Below are positions 34,100-45,473 of a stretch of 64,000 nt of DNA, one piece after another. The stretch comes from Lactifluus volemus. Its lineage: Eukaryota > Basidiomycota > Agaricomycetes > Russulales > Russulaceae. Where the stretch lies: contig WTXI01000136.1 of NCBI GenBank assembly GCA_022376515.1, forward strand, positions 1 through 64,000. The letters run 5' to 3'. The notes under the pieces were generated by a model, which searched no databases, was not told the origin of the DNA, and was given only the letters and a program-made list of their open reading frames with translations. The position numbers and the translations under genes were made by a program. The stretch's first letter is position 1. Every line of letters starts with the position of its first letter.

Positions 34100-37000
34100 A
34101 TGTCACGTGAAAAAGCGAGTCTCTATCTCGTGACCGACGCGTCGCGACCTCCGAAGTCGAAGGTCGTGTCAACCATGCACATCGATAATGCCCTGTCCTA
34201 CATGATGGGCCAGCGTCCTGGCTCATCGAAGGGTACTGCTGATTCATTGTCTTACGACGTAGCTGATTGTCACGAGTAAGTCTAATTTGTGCTCTGCAAA
34301 TGAATCTACCGTTACTAACGTTTCGCCGCGATACTCTAGGGTGTTTACAAGAGGTATGATCATACGATGATACAAATGGCATGTCCTTAGTACGCATCTA
34401 CAGTGTTTGGATATACCGAATACAAGGGGAAACAGAAGGAGATTTTCGAGGTGGCGATCAAGGGTACGTTGCTCAGTTGTCCACGTGGCATTGGAAGTTA
34501 TCTTTTTCTGCAGGAGCGGACGTGCTAGTTGTAGCTCCTACTGGGATGGGCAAAGTGAGTCCATGCGATCCCTACATTTCTACTGCAGCTTTAAACCACA
34601 TTAGAGCATCTGCTTTCAAGTCCCCGCGATTGCGCAAGAGGTTTGTATTCGTTACTCCCTTTTTCAATCATGTGCTGAATCGAAACTAGTCTGGAATTAC
34701 CATTGTGGTCTCCCCTTTATTAGGTGTGGCTTCCCCGTTTAGTCGAAGAAAATTCTGGGTTTGCTGACGATTTATCGATGGAAGCACTCATGAAAAATCG
34801 TAAATCTTCTTTGCTTCCCTGCCCCCCCGCCCCAGTCATCTTACTGGATGTGATGGCAGAGATTGCAAGATTGCGCAAATATAAAGTGCGCGTTGCCTCT
34901 TTGACCTCGGAAACCTTGAAAGCGGAGAAAACCCATGTGAGCTCGCCCCGAACCGACTCGTGCGAGTGGGTGACTCGCTTACGGGATTTTAGATCATCAA
35001 CGACCTTTCCACGCCATGTCCGATGAACAGGCTCCTCTACAGTCAGACCTTATGATTCGACTGGTTCACGCCATGCGTTGACTTTTTTTTTTTTTTCAGT
35101 TACACCTGAGAAGCTGTGCTCCCCAGATTTTATGAAGCTCCTGGGTTCTTTGTACCACCGTGGAGAACTCAACCGTCTCGTGGTCGACGAGGTGTGTCTG
35201 ACCCACGAAACGTTCTTTCACCAGACTAACTCTGACAGGCACATTGTATATCCGTGCGTTATCTGATCTCTTCAGAGTGCAGCGCTCTGAGCGTTGTCGT
35301 CAGGAATGGGGGCATGATTTTCGTGAAGAGTATCGACGACTGGGACAGATCCGGCAGAATTTTCCTAATGTTCCCCTCATGGCCCTAACAGCAAGCGCTA
35401 CGCCGTTGTATGTCGCTCCCGTCGTTCCTTGCAGAGGTTTTGACAGTTTAGTTTATGTGCGTAGAGTCCAGGAAGACATTGCTCGCATCCTCGGCATGGA
35501 TTCGGATCGTCTTTTCAAGTTTATACACCCTTTCAACAGGCCAAACCTCTTTTACGAGGTGTGTATACACTCACTGCGTGGGCTCAAAACAGTTTGTGAA
35601 CGTCGTTAGGTTCGGTACCATTCTTCCGTCGATGGGATAGCCCAGATGGACGAGGTCTTGAACTACATCAAAGGCCTGCATCTTCGACGAGGAAGACCGT
35701 CCACGGGCATCGTTTATTGTCGGACACGCGCGACGTGCGATGACCTGTCGAACTACCTAAGAGGGAAGGGATTGAACTGTCGCCCATACCACAAAGGCGT
35801 CAAGTGGGTTCTGAGGATTAATGCTTTATTCGAAGCTGCACTGCTGAAAGAATCATAGGCCTGCGATTCTTGACCTGACGCTCAAGGAATGGGAAGAGGG
35901 CGGAAACGGCACCGGAGGCTTAGATATCGTAAGTTCTTTAGAGTCTGGGGCTCGCCAATACCAGGTTCCTGGAGCTGTGTTACAGGTCTGCGCTACGATT
36001 GCGTTCGGCATGGGCATTGATAAGAGTGATGTTCGGTGCGCCACAGTGACACATTGCAACGTTGTTGAGCGGATCCGTTGAAGAGAGTCTAGGTACATCA
36101 TTCATTACGACCTGCCGAAGAGCTTTGAAGGTACGTTCAAACTACTTGGAACAGGGCGGAATTGAAGTCGAAGTTGCGCCAGGCTACTATCAGGAGACTG
36201 GTGAGTAAAGCACCTCGAAGATTCCGTCACTTCTTTGACTCCGACAGGACGAGCTGGTCGAGACAGTGAAGTAGGTTCATTCAATTTGAACAAGGAAAGA
36301 ATTAGGACTGAATGGGGCACAGCCAGCAAAGTGTATTCTCTACTATTGTAAGACAACCACTCGAAAATACTCTCAGCCGAACCTGATCATCGATCGCAGC
36401 TCGAGAAGATATGTTGCGTGTCAAAAAGCTCGTCGTCATCTCCCAAACACGCCGTCAAGCTATGGCTGATAGAAATAACGACCCCCCGCCCAGTCAGAGG
36501 GCAGTAGATAGCTTTTCTGCAGTAAGGTTCGCTTTGCCTGTGGTTTCATCCCTGTTCATTGGTTCCATTAGCTCGTCGATTTCGCAGAAAACCTGAACGT
36601 CTGTAGACATGTGGTGGGTAACTTTTACCAGTATCGCATGGCTCAATGTTCATTCTCCAAGTTAATATGCCGATACTTCGGTGAGACCGTCGACATACGG
36701 GACACCAATGTGGTCAGGTCGTACTGTGACAACATGTGTGATGTACGCATCTTGAACCGAGCTCAATTGCAACCCCAATTAATGCTATCCATCAGGTTTG
36801 CAAGAACCCGGAGAAGGCCAGAAAGAGGAAGGAGTCGTTGTCTCCTATTGAGGCTATTGGCGCAAACGCGGGTCCGACGGCATACCCTGAAGACGATGAG
36901 GACTACCCAGTCCCGCAAGTCACAGCACCACGCATTCCCTCACGACCTGCCAGCCTCGGCAATGCCCGCGAGAAATCGAAAATAAAGGTAGTCCGCCGGT

Positions 37001-38054
37001 CAAGTCCCAAGGAGGAAGACACCCTCCCTCGCGTAGCGAGCACAAGCACTGTCCTAGCGCCCATCGGCGGGAGGACCAACTATGTTGGCCCAGCGCTTTT
37101 ACGTTCGCGTCCGACGGGTCTGAAGCGGAATTCGTCTGAAGACACGAAAGAAGACCGAAGCGGGAATTCAAAGAAAGTGAAGAGTGGGCCTACGTGTCTG
37201 TATTTCCAAGACTCCTTTGCCATGGTTATGCGGCTGATATGAAGTTGGTAGCGAGAGGCGCAACACAATTCCGTGTGCCCTTCAAGGTCCCTTTGAACAC
37301 TGCATCTGCGAATGGGCAGGTGGGATCAAACACTAGAGGTTCGACAAGTGACAAGCCAGTGTCGACGGGTGTTTCAGACGTCGTTCCGGAGGAGCCTCCT
37401 ATAGACTTGGCAGATCGTGACGACGAATTTCTACCTTGTGAGTGGGATTTTCACCCTCAGCACTGGAATAAAAATCAAGTGCTCTTTGACTTTTTTCCCA
37501 TTAGCGTCACCCATCAGCATTCCAGACAATGAGATAGATCTCGACGTGTCATTCTCTCAGAAGGTTCCGGTGGGTATTTGGTCCTGTGTGAGACGAACGT
37601 CGATTTTAATGTCTCTCCTGTTACAGACAGAGGACAGGACCGCGACTTACAGAAACATCTTCCGAGCGCTATACAAAACTTTTATGTACAGCGCAGGTCA
37701 AGACGATGCATGGCACAAAATCCACACGCACCCGTCAGACAAGAAGACAAGGTAGGAAACCAGGCCACAGTTCATGGTTGTGATCATAAGCTGATCATTT
37801 CAATTAATGTGATTAGGGCCCAGGTGTTATCATTAGCCGCCAAGGAACTCGAATTTGCTGTGCATTCGATGAGCGCTAGTCAAGCGGGGTATGGGGTGAG
37901 GTCCACAAGTGCAGTCAACTGTATCAAGCGCTTGGCGAAAGAGGGAGCTTGGACACCGGACCAAGACGCTGGCGTTGCACGCAAGGACGAGTGGGACGTC
38001 GTTGCGGTTTTGAGACGGGCAGGTCAGAGCACGAATGGTAAGGAGAAGACGTAG
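34100..38054 (+). CDS. RecQ-family ATP-dependent DNA helicase, RECQL5-like
   Basis: 3'-5' DNA helicase of genome maintenance. About 20 exons are needed. Motifs in order: FGYTEYKGKQKEIF (motif 0), VLVVAPTGMGKS (Walker A), ITIVVSPLLALM, SETLKAEKT, MNRLLYVTPEKL, LVVDEAHCISEWGHDF (DEAH box), VPLMALTASATP, FNRPNLFYEVRYHSS, GIVYCRTRATCDDLSNYLRG, VCATIAFGMGIDKSDVR, YIIHYDLPKSFEGYYQETGR and AGRDSE (motif VI), then PAKCILYYSREDMLRVK. The RecQ zinc site is ICRYFGETV followed by VVRSYCDNMCDVC and KNPEK. The 'YYSR.D...V' and 'YCRTR' features resemble human RECQL5 rather than BLM/SGS1, and no HRDC domain is visible. A basic Ser-rich linker and a conserved-looking C-terminal segment (37600-38054, AKELEFAVHSMSASQAGYGV) follow. 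The N-terminal 60 residues are least certain. Confidence 0.88.
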
Positions 38055-39502
38055 TAGTAAGGTGAGAGGTGTATATATTAGGGAAAAGGGCATCGAATGG
38101 CGCGATATGTATAAATAACCAAACCAAGGCCAAGTCTAGGCTTGCACTGCCTTTTGGCCTGTCAAGTTCACGACCCCTGGATTTGGCCGGATCACGACTT
38201 CATCGAGGGTATTGATAACAAGCGTGCGAGTGCTGACGGCGCCAAAGCCCTATCTTCACCCATCTTGGCAGCGGTGATAGAAGTCCGCAATCCAATTTAT
38301 GAATTGTGTAAAATGTGAGAGTTCAAGTTGAGCTAATGATATGTGTGTAAAACAGTACTACACAGTACTTTGTACAACTTCACTTGTCCTATAATTGGAT
38401 TATATGGCAAACGGGTGGCCAGGGCCTCAGGTTTCATTCGTGAAACGCTATTCCATGGAAGCGATAACATCACACTCATGGGTGTGGTGTTCCAAAGCCG
38501 AGCCACGTTTGGCCGATTATCGGCCAGAGATACCAGTGAATTACAGCATGTTGTTGCTGGATGCCGTCATTGTAATAAACCGCAACTGCAGCAATGTCAG
38601 TGATGTCCAAAAGAGGGACGATCTCCGTACGCACCGAACACGTTAATGGTATCCCGCGAAGGGGAGCTGGAACACGAGACAACCCATCATTTATGGAGGT
38701 TTTCCCTAAGAAAGCGGCGGTATAGAGATAAGTTGCCTATCAGAGTGTTTTGCGTCCGCTGCGGCAGAGCGCGTAACTGGTCGAACCAACTTTTTTTTTT
38801 TTTTTTGGAATGAAGCTGCGAAAGACGTCATTCGTACAGTAAGAAGTTTTCTTTCAACGATGATATCAGAGATCTCTCAGGTCTCGAACACGGAACATTT
38901 GGTAGTTGATGGTCTGGACCACGGTTAGAGCCAAGATAAAAATGCGATTGGGGCTTGATGGTACATTGTCCGGAGGTATATCAAAAGTAGGTTGGTACTA
39001 AGATTAGAAGATGCCCTAGAACTTCGTTGGGTGAAACATGTGTGATGTCCCTACGCCGCCAATAGAGAGATCACTACAAGAGGTATATCTACCCGCGCAC
39101 TCGCCAACTGAGCAGTTTTCGCGGATGGAAGGCAAAAATTCTCTGTGTGCGCTGTATGCTTTTCATCCTCCTTACATCCCATCCAGTGGCGCCGAGTTAT
39201 CAAAGTGGGCCCAGGTGGAGTGTTTTTTTTTTGTTTTGTCAAGCCTGCCTTTGCCATTTCTGAGCGCAGCAGAATTTTTTGTCTTAGCGATGATGGCCAC
39301 GAACTCCTTTCAGAAAAAAGCTGAGAGGAGGGGAAGTGAAAAATCCGGGGAAACGGTCGACTTTGGGATACCGGAACTAAAGAGCGAGCGCCGGGCCGAG
39401 ATTCGGAGAGCGCTTAGCGGGCTGGGGGCCGACAGGGCCACAAATCCTACTTTGCACTTGCAATTGCCTACCCCCCATCTGTACAGTTTTTTTTTTTTAA
39501 AA
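38055..39502. other. spacer before GTR1
   Basis: About 1.45 kb without a recognisable gene. An open frame covers 39038-39673, but its encoded sequence before the GTR1 start (39503) resembles nothing I know, while family members begin right at MKKKVLLMG. Poly-T runs at 38791-38807 and 39221-39231. Confidence 0.4.
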
Positions 39503-40702
39503 ATGAAGAAGAAAGTGTGTATGCCTAATTTATTGATAAATTCCTTTGCTCACACAACTGTGCAGGTACTTCTCATGGGCGCATCGGGGAGCGGGAAAAC
39601 CTCGATGCGCTCACTCATCTTGTGCGTCACGCTCGCTCCCTCTGAGCACTCGATGAGAGAGCCTATCTGTTGAGTCGGATATAACGTTGTAGCTCTAACA
39701 ATCCCGCTTCGCTCACGTCGCGCCTCGGCGCGACCATCGACGTTGAACAGAACCACGTTCGTTTCCTCGGTGACCTCATCCTCAACCTATGGGATTGCGG
39801 CGGACAAGACTCGTTCATGGATTCATACCTGACCACTCAACGATCTACCATATTCCAGCACGTCTGCGTGCTCATTTACGTTTTTGAGGTCGGCGCGAGA
39901 GATGCGACAAAGGACGCAGAGTACTACCGCGATTGTCTCGACGGTCTGCAAAAGTACTCGCCCGAGGCGTCCGTCTTCCTTCTTGTGCATAAGATGGACC
40001 TCGTCACAGGTGACAAGGTGGCGGTACTCGAACGTCGCACTCGCGAGCTGCAGAGTGAGAGCGGGAACGTCCCCGTCAAGGTGTTTGGCACGAGTATTTA
40101 CGATGAGTCGTTGTACAAGGCACGTCATACCATATTTTTTATCTATTTTGCGCGCTTTCGTTCTCTCCCTCTCCCTACTTCCCCCTCCCTTCGTGTATCT
40201 GGGCTAACTGACGGGAGCAGGCATGGTCGCGCATCGTGCACACCATCATCCCAAACGCGGCCGTCCTGTCAAAACATCTGACGACCTTCGCTCAAGCCTG
40301 CAGTGCCACAGAGGCCATCCTATTCGAACGCACCACGTTCCTCGTCATCGCCACTTCCAACCCGCCCGACGGTCCCGACCAAGAAGATCTCAGTCCGACA
40401 CGTTACGAGCGCACCAGCGAGCTGATCAAAGCGCTGAAGCATTCATGCGGGCGTATGCGCGAGGAATTCCACGCGCTTGAGATGGAGCTGCCCGATTTCA
40501 CCGCGGTGCTGGATGGAATGACGAAGAATACTTACATCTTGCTTATCGTGCATGACCCTACGATCGGTACGTAGGGCAGTGTACGTGTTGCGTCATGATA
40601 ATGATGACGTGGCTATTCGCAGAGACGGCCGCGTTGAAGATCAACATCCGCCTTGCCCGGCTAAAATTTGAGGAACTTCAAAGCGATTCTGTGCTTGCAT
40701 AA
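39503..40702 (+). CDS. GTR1: Rag-family GTPase GTR1 (RagA/B orthologue)
   Basis: Small GTPase that, as a heterodimer with GTR2 on the vacuole, signals amino-acid sufficiency to TORC1. The start MKKK at 39503 is followed by an intron, then VLLMGASGSGKTSMRSLIF (P-loop). A second intron leads to NNPASLTSRLGATIDVEQNH, VRFLGDLILNLWDCGGQDSF (switch II, DCGGQD), VCVLIYVFEVGARDATKDAE, SVFLLVHKMDLVTGDK (HKMD, the family version of NKxD), AWSRIVHTIIPNA (after an intron near 40121-40220), ILFERTTFLVIATSNP, LIKALKHSCGRMREEFH and TKNTYILLIVHDPTI. The last exon is ETAALKINIRLARLKFEELQ, ending SDSVLA with TAA at 40700-40702. Length and order match RagA over the whole protein. Confidence 0.95.
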
Positions 40703-40964
40703 CTCCCCCTTTTTTCTCTTTCTTCCCTCGCCCTTTTGTTTTTTTTCTTATCATTATTTCTTTTGTGTGTCATGTTGATTCCTTTCCCATCCTTATCTTA
40801 AAATGCAGATTTGCCTTTGCCAAATTGCCCCGAGTGACTTCATATCGGAAATCTCCGCCGCCCTCCCTTCACATACCCCTCCCTACTTTTGGTCGTCGGA
40901 ATAGTTAACCCATTACAGGAGGGGCCCGCCTTGAACCAATCGGCTTCTTTGACGTTGGTGTTGA

Positions 40965-40987
40965 TGGTGGTGGTGGTGGTGGTGGTA
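40965..40987. repeat. (TGG)n microsatellite
   Basis: About seven tandem TGG triplets in the non-coding spacer. Confidence 0.85.
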
Positions 40988-42093
40988 CTAGTAGCAGTAG
41001 TGGCTGCGACAAGATCCAGGTAAAGGAAATGAGAATGCCGAACTACTCACGATGAATGAACTTTGATTGGGAACTAGTCCCGCACCCCGAGAACCGGGAA
41101 GACGTCTCATGCCTTCCCCACTCTAGTCAGTCATGCTCGTCGTCAGTCTTACCCGCGGAACTGTCCTTGCGGGGTGTCATAGGTACGTCCCCTTTGCCAC
41201 GTAAGAGAAAAATAAAAGACTCAAAATTCACGTTTTTTTTTTTTGGATCTTCGTCCCTAAAGTTTCCTTGGGACGAGAGAATGGATAGTACTGCATCCAG
41301 GTTGGTGTAGATGGCGAGTGGAAGCAACCCCCCTTTATATATTAACACGGAAATGAGAGGTGCCACATTAACGCCACGCTGGCACGCGGAACCATGATAT
41401 CGTCAATCTCTTCTTGTGGTGAATCAGTCGTTAATGTGATGCGCGCGCCGATAACCTTCAGTCATCGAGGCGCCGATCGGGGGGCGTTCAAAGGCTCGAA
41501 GTTTGTTATTCGTCCGGGTGAAAGGCGCAAACTATCCGGGATCAACGAGAGAAAGAACGAATAAAACGAAAAGATAAGAGGCCTTTAGCTTCTTCACCTC
41601 TTGTTTTTTTCTTAAATCCGCTTTGGATTCACCGCATCCCATATATACGAAACTGATTAACGGATAACATAAAAATGACATAGCGTGTAGAGGCCGCATG
41701 CATATTGCGGGGAGTTCATGATTTCAGACTTTCTTACAACACACAGGTCAGTGTTTCCCAAAAGTAGACGGGCGAGCCGGCCGCGGTCAATCACATAAGT
41801 TTGAAAAACTTCGAAATTCACTTTTTGGGGGGTTTTCAAAGCCGAGGGCCAGTTCGGGATTAAACTGAGCCGAGTACTGAAATAGAAATAGCGAAGGGGG
41901 GCCCCGGCTATTACAGTAGCGTCATCCTGTGGAACGCGTTCCAGGATTAGAGCCGTAGTGGAACACAGAATAGAAAGCAAGCTGGGAAGAGGGGGGGACC
42001 AAACCCAGAAAAGTTCAATAGACCGCGGAAGGAAGAGAAGAGAAGGAATAAAGAGAATAAAGAGGGGGAGCAACGGAAATGAGAAGAGAATGA

Positions 42094-42113
42094 TGGTGGT
42101 GGTGGTGGTGGTG
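42094..42113. repeat. (GGT)n microsatellite
   Basis: About six tandem GGT triplets in the same spacer; G-rich on the plus strand. Confidence 0.85.
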
Positions 42114-43174
42114 ATGTCAAATTGATAATGAACTTAGACAGGCCCATGTGGAAAAAATAGAAAGAAAGAAGATCGTTACTTGCTTCTCTTTTTCTCGTGA
42201 ACAGTGGTGGAACGCCGAAAAACTAGGATAGAACCCCCCCAAAACCTAACTTCTGTGGAAGGATGAGAGAACCAAAAGCCGGGCGCTAGGACGTTGCCGA
42301 GCGACGTGGGCGCTATTCTCACTCATTACAGTACGGTACCCTTTTGCTTTGCTTGTCAACACGTCACGGACGGACCAGGCCTGACCAGGGAAAGGGCCAC
42401 CTTTTTCTTTGCCCCTTTCACATCGCTGAGGAGCAATGCTCCACATGGGAGCGCGCCATGACACACACACCTTGGCACCGGCGCCAAGTGGCGCTGACGC
42501 CCTGCCCGTACTTGTATGTTTCACTCGAGATGGAGCATCACCTAGATCTTCGAAAGTCATGTCCGGTTTGGGACACCTATTGCGGCTTGGCCGGGGGTTC
42601 GATGACGCAAGCTTAATTTATCGTTTGCAATTGTAGGCACCACATAGGTCAGAGATGCAATAGTCCCTGTGGAGAGCTTTCTTAATTAATTTTAAGGTTG
42701 GAGGGACGGGGGGAAAGAGGGTGGGTGATAATCGTGGTGTGCAGCCGACGCCTGGGGGACGGGGGGAATTAATAGGTGGCGCGTATCGGTTTGCGACGAT
42801 CCTCAAGGAAAGCATACGGGGACATTGGGTGAAGCAACGAAGAATCAGCCACCGAATAGATGAAATGGCCAGGATGACGAAAGGTATCCCTGGATGCCCC
42901 ACTGTAGCTAGATTGGGCTAGCGTGTGAAATGACCAGTTGCAAGGGTGAGCAATGTAGAGATGTGCCGTGGCGTGGCGGTGTCAGAGTCGAAAGGCCAGC
43001 AGTTTTTCCGTGTTAGAAGGGGGAGCGGTGTTAATAACCCGGTGGATTTGATAACCTGAAAGGGGAAAGAGGGTAAATAAGGGGACAAACAAGTAGCCGC
43101 CCAAAGGCAATTGGCGCGAGAAAGGGAAAAAAAGAGCAAGTGAGCAAAGAAAGCCTTGTCGTCGGTCAAAGAAG

Positions 43175-44896
43175 ATGGGTCAGTCTGCCTCATCGACCGT
43201 AACACACAACAGTGCTCAAGATAGAGATAACCGTGACAACAAGCTTCCCTCTCATCCCGTTCATAGATCCCTCCGTACTAAAAAGAAATCCCTCGAATTG
43301 CCCGACCTGGCGTCCCTTTCTCTTACTCCTGCCCCCTCTCATCTAAACTCCCCTAATCACTCTCCTCGTCCCCACTATAGGAGACAGAAAGCTTCCTCCC
43401 CTATCCCCATACCCGCTCACTCTCTCACTCCCAACGGAGCCGATCATCATTACCAATCTCACGCCCGTCCGAACCAGCTCCCTTCGACTACTCAAATGCC
43501 CGATGTCCTCGTTCAACAGCAACCCCCTACTCACATTCCCGTCTTTCCTCCCTCACAACGTCTTAGATCCACCCAAACCGCTTCCAGATCTTTCACCCGA
43601 CCCTCCCAAGCCACCCATCTCCAGCCAATCAATGATGTCGAACCACCTCGTGAACAGGAGGCCAAGGTCGCCCCATTCGTCTCAGAAACGATCAGCAGCA
43701 CAATTCCATTAGGCTTAACTCAGGCAGATGTTCCTCAACCCCCAACTCGTGCTCGACTTTCACCCATCGATGAACCCCCACAACCCGTAGATGTAACGAT
43801 CTCATGGCATGGCAGTGGAAAGAATGTCCTTCTTGCTCGTGCTGGCGATGCAAACTGGAAGGGCCGTCAAGTGATGACCCGCAGGTGCGTGCTATACACA
43901 TCCCTTTTACTTTTTTTCCCCCTCCTCCCCCCGTCTCGTGTAGCTCTAATGTAACCCTAACCACAGCTCATCCAAATCCGACACTTTTGTCGCCATTGTC
44001 CCACTCTTACCTGGCACGCACCATATCAAGTTCATCGTTGATGACAACTGGAAGCTCGCACAAGATCTCCCTACCGCTGTTGACGATGATGGTTCACTGG
44101 CCAATTATGTTTCTGTACCGCTCCCCGCTCCCCCTTCAACTCCCCTTTCACCACCACCCACTTCCGCAAATCGCACACCCCATCAAATCTCTTTCTGGTC
44201 ACAAAGCAGTGATGCAGGTGTCTGCACACCCTTTGGCGAAGAAGGTTGGACGTCCGTTATTCCCCCCGAGTTGATCGCCGCCGCTCGTGAAGAAGAAGTG
44301 TTTCTTGCCAACGGGGCAATCGGCACCGCCCCAAACATCCCTCCAGCACCCGTCCTCCCACGGCACCTCGACAAGCTCATCCTCAACACGCGCGTCGGCG
44401 CCCCGCCACCACAACCTGTGAAAGAACGCAGACACCGTGCGCGTTCACGACACGGCGAGTTTGGCATGACTCGATCCGACCAGGAAGAGCAACCTCCAGC
44501 TGGCTCTTCTCATATTCCTGTCACGACGGCGAGTGGGACAGACGTGTCCGCTGCACGCCATGGGCACCCCAACTCCAGTTCGCATTCGCATTCGCGCTCG
44601 CCCGTCCGTACCCTTGTCGGCGGCTCGACTGCCGCATTAGGCTCGACGGCTGCCGCATTGATGCTGGCAGATGATGCGAGCGTGCTCCCTGTGCCATCGC
44701 ACGTTGTCCTACATCACCTCAGCACCAGCGCGATCCGGAATGGTGTACTGGCAGTTGGTAGCACGACTCGATACAAGAAGAAGGTGCGTCTCTCGTCACT
44801 CTTTTTTTTGAAGCGTACCTCTGACATTTTTTTTTCTTTTGCATCTTACTCTTTCGCAAGCAGTTTATCACAACGATCTATTACAAGCCGACGTGA
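43175..44896 (+). CDS. GAL83: SNF1/AMPK complex beta subunit (GAL83/SIP2-like)
   Basis: Scaffold and targeting subunit of the glucose-repression kinase SNF1/AMPK. The N-terminus MGQSASS fits an N-myristoylation signal (Gly2, Ser6), as in SIP2 and animal beta subunits. A long Ser/Pro-rich leader (residues 8-205) follows. The glycogen-binding CBM48 domain reads PVDVTISWHGSGKNVLLARA, GDANWKGRQVMTR, an intron at about 43884-43966, DTFVAIVPLLPGTHHIKFIV and DDNWKLAQDLPTAVDDDGS, ending LANYVSV. The C-terminal ASC domain contains FGEEGWTSVIPPELIAA, PPAPVLPRHLDKLILNT and VLPVPSHVVLHHLSTSAI, with RNGVLAVGSTTRYKKK. After the last intron comes FITTIYYKPT with TGA at 44894-44896, the family's usual end. 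An insert of about 120 residues (His/Ser-rich) splits the ASC domain. Confidence 0.93.
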
Positions 44897-45473
44897 TAAT
44901 CGTTGCCGTCGATTCCATAAAAATGTGTATTCATAACTGCTTGGCCGTAGAGGGCAACCAGGCCATTAGATTTCGCTGCCTTCATATAGTTCTTACTTCG
45001 CATTCTACCATCCTTTTTTTTTTTTTCCAACTCTCCCCAATCCGTGATGCTTACGATCTTGATGACGTTGATGCTTTAGTTTGTCGTGCCCGGTGCGCGC
45101 GAGAGTGCCAAATCGGCTTTTCCTTTTTTTCTCAGATTTTTGCTTGGTTATGATTCATGATGTACTATAGTCATCTCATCTCCATGCATTTTGCACACGG
45201 ACAGGTGTTTAGTACATGTTGTGTGCTACTTTGACGAATATACCATGCTTTCCCTTTCTCTTGTCACACTGATCGGAGGGCGCCGTATGCGATACATCTA
45301 AGGTACACAGGGCAGGGCAGGCCGCGGCGGAGACAAGGCTAAGTTTGTCTGCCATCAGCTTGTGATAACGGACCCTTCTTACGGGGACCACTTGGCCGCT
45401 TGTTTATCCCTTCTGGGTAGATAAACCAAATCATCATCACAATCACGTGTTGAGACGCGCCTTGTACTGACGA
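44897..45473. other. spacer between GAL83 and APC2
   Basis: 577 bases. Poly-T run at 45016-45028. No coding match. It should hold the GAL83 terminator and the APC2 promoter. Confidence 0.4.

Larger units (their letters stand above)
40703..43174. other. 2.5-kb non-coding spacer with GGT repeats
   Basis: No exon chain recognised. Two short GGT/TGG runs occur (about 40965-40987 and 42094-42113), together with poly-T tracts near 41232-41244 and purine-rich stretches at 42000-42090. Open frames of 60-140 codons overlap on both strands and look random. The right end should hold the promoter of the AMPK beta gene. Confidence 0.4.

Noticed and set aside
39038..39673. Long open frame that could extend GTR1 upstream
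   Set aside because: RagA/GTR1 proteins begin at MKKKVLLMG or a few residues before, and the frame passes through a poly-T run and the first GTR1 intron.
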